This document shows, in pieces, positions 13,511-14,114 of a DNA stretch of 14,114 nt. The stretch spans positions 1-14,114 of the forward strand of contig CAUGGC010000040.1 in assembly GCA_959599095.1 (NCBI GenBank), given 5' to 3'. Source of the stretch: an uncultured Collinsella sp. (lineage in GTDB: Bacteria > Actinomycetota > Coriobacteriia > Coriobacteriales > Coriobacteriaceae). The notes under the pieces are model-generated. The model was not told where the DNA came from. It ran no database searches and was given only the letters and a program-made list of their open reading frames with translations. The position numbers were made by a program, and so were the translations under genes. The first letter of the stretch is position 1, and each line of letters starts with the position of its first letter.

Positions 13511-14114
13511 ATGTCTGCAATCACTATTCTGCTTGTTGCGATTGTCGCGTTGCTTGCCGGTATGGAAGGCATTCTGGATGAGTTCCAGTTCCATCAGCCG
13601 CTCGTGGCATGCACGCTTATCGGTCTCGTAACCGGTCACCTTCAGGAGGGCATCCTCCTGGGCGGTTCGCTCCAGATGATGGCCCTTGGCTGGGCTAACG
13701 TCGGCGCCGCCGTCGCGCCTGACGCCGCCCTGGCCTCGGTCGCTTCTTCGATCATCATGGTGCTCGCCCTCAACGGCGGCGCCACTGATTCGGCCAAGGC
13801 CGTTACCGCCGCTATCGCCGTTGCCGTCCCGCTGTCGGTCGCTGGTCTGTTCCTGACCATGATCTGCCGTACCCTGGCAACCGCTATCGCTCACGCCATG
13901 GACGGTTGCGCCGAGAAGGGCGACTTCGCCGGCATCGAGCGCTGGCAGTATGCTGCCATCCTCATGCAGGGCCTTCGTATCGCCATCCCGGCAGTACTTC
14001 TGTGCATCATCCCGGCCGAGGCTGTTACCAACGCGCTTAACGCTATGCCCGACTGGCTGTCCGGCGGCATGGCTGTCGGCGGCGGCATGGTCGCTTCCGT
14101 CGGTTACGCCATGG
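13511..14114 (+). CDS. Mannose-family PTS EIIC component, partial (runs off the window end)
   Basis: The reading frame is open from ATG 13511 to the end of the window, giving 201 codons without a stop; family members are usually about 260-270 aa, so roughly the last quarter is missing. The product is a membrane channel subunit with several hydrophobic helices (from residue 3, ITILLVAIVALLAGM). It contains the EII-Sor signatures HQPLVACTLIGLVTGH and EGILLGGSLQMMALGWANVGAAVAPD (about 28-73). SD AAAGGAGG lies 9-10 nt before the ATG, directly after the EIIAB stop. It forms the sugar pathway with EIID, which would be expected just downstream. Confidence 0.95.
   Translation, partial: MSAITILLVAIVALLAGMEGILDEFQFHQPLVACTLIGLVTGHLQEGILLGGSLQMMALGWANVGAAVAPDAALASVASSIIMVLALNGGATDSAKAVTAAIAVAVPLSVAGLFLTMICRTLATAIAHAMDGCAEKGDFAGIERWQYAAILMQGLRIAIPAVLLCIIPAEAVTNALNAMPDWLSGGMAVGGGMVASVGYAM

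Noticed and set aside
12422..13894. 490-codon minus-strand ORF across the PTS genes
   Set aside because: The plus strand encodes EIIAB and EIIC with active-site motifs and strong SD sites; the minus frame is a shadow.

Overview
The window is high-GC bacterial DNA with strong Shine-Dalgarno sites and short, hairpin-filled intergenic gaps. The gene content is a ClpB chaperone, an Fe-S/FAD oxidoreductase with HypA, and a mannose-type PTS with fused EIIA and EIIB. Together with the protein style this suggests an anaerobic gut actinobacterium of the Coriobacteriia, most like Collinsella. That assignment is inference from composition and gene content, not from a marker gene.

Layout. Positions 1-472 hold no gene. 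They contain three evenly spaced 55-bp inverted-repeat units and then the clpB leader. clpB (473-3100, +) is closed by a strong terminator and followed by a 64-aa Pro/Ala-rich acidic small ORF (3235-3429, +). Positions 3430-3749 hold a long REP/MITE-like hairpin and an elaborate repeat-flanked promoter. That promoter drives an AAA_14/DUF4143-type ATPase (3750-5102, +), whose base composition is visibly lower in GC than its neighbours. Convergent to it is a 500-aa single-pass membrane protein with an acidic cytoplasmic N-terminus (5176-6678, -).

A second minus-strand block carries a polytopic DUF5692-like membrane protein (6933-7940) and a TetR regulator (8004-8666), with a terminator downstream. 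Divergent from tetR is an apparent two-gene operon: a 925-aa multi-cluster Fe-S flavoprotein of the GltD/NfnB type (8856-11633) and HypA (11669-12097, GTG start). Two near-identical TTGAC-n5-GTCAA palindromes lie in the divergent gap and are the obvious TetR operators. TetR probably controls the redox operon, itself and the membrane protein.

Positions 12098-12502 hold a second long hairpin of the same family as the first, a partial extra copy of it, and an AT-rich, repeat-containing promoter region. It precedes a mannose-family PTS operon: EIIAB (12503-13492) followed by EIIC (13511 to beyond the window end). The system would phosphorylate and import a hexose or amino sugar; the substrate cannot be read from the sequence.

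The parts most worth a second look are the triple hairpin array ahead of clpB, the two related long hairpins that share a loop motif, the three-copy operator around the ATPase promoter, and the TetR-controlled Fe-S flavoprotein/HypA/DUF5692 locus.
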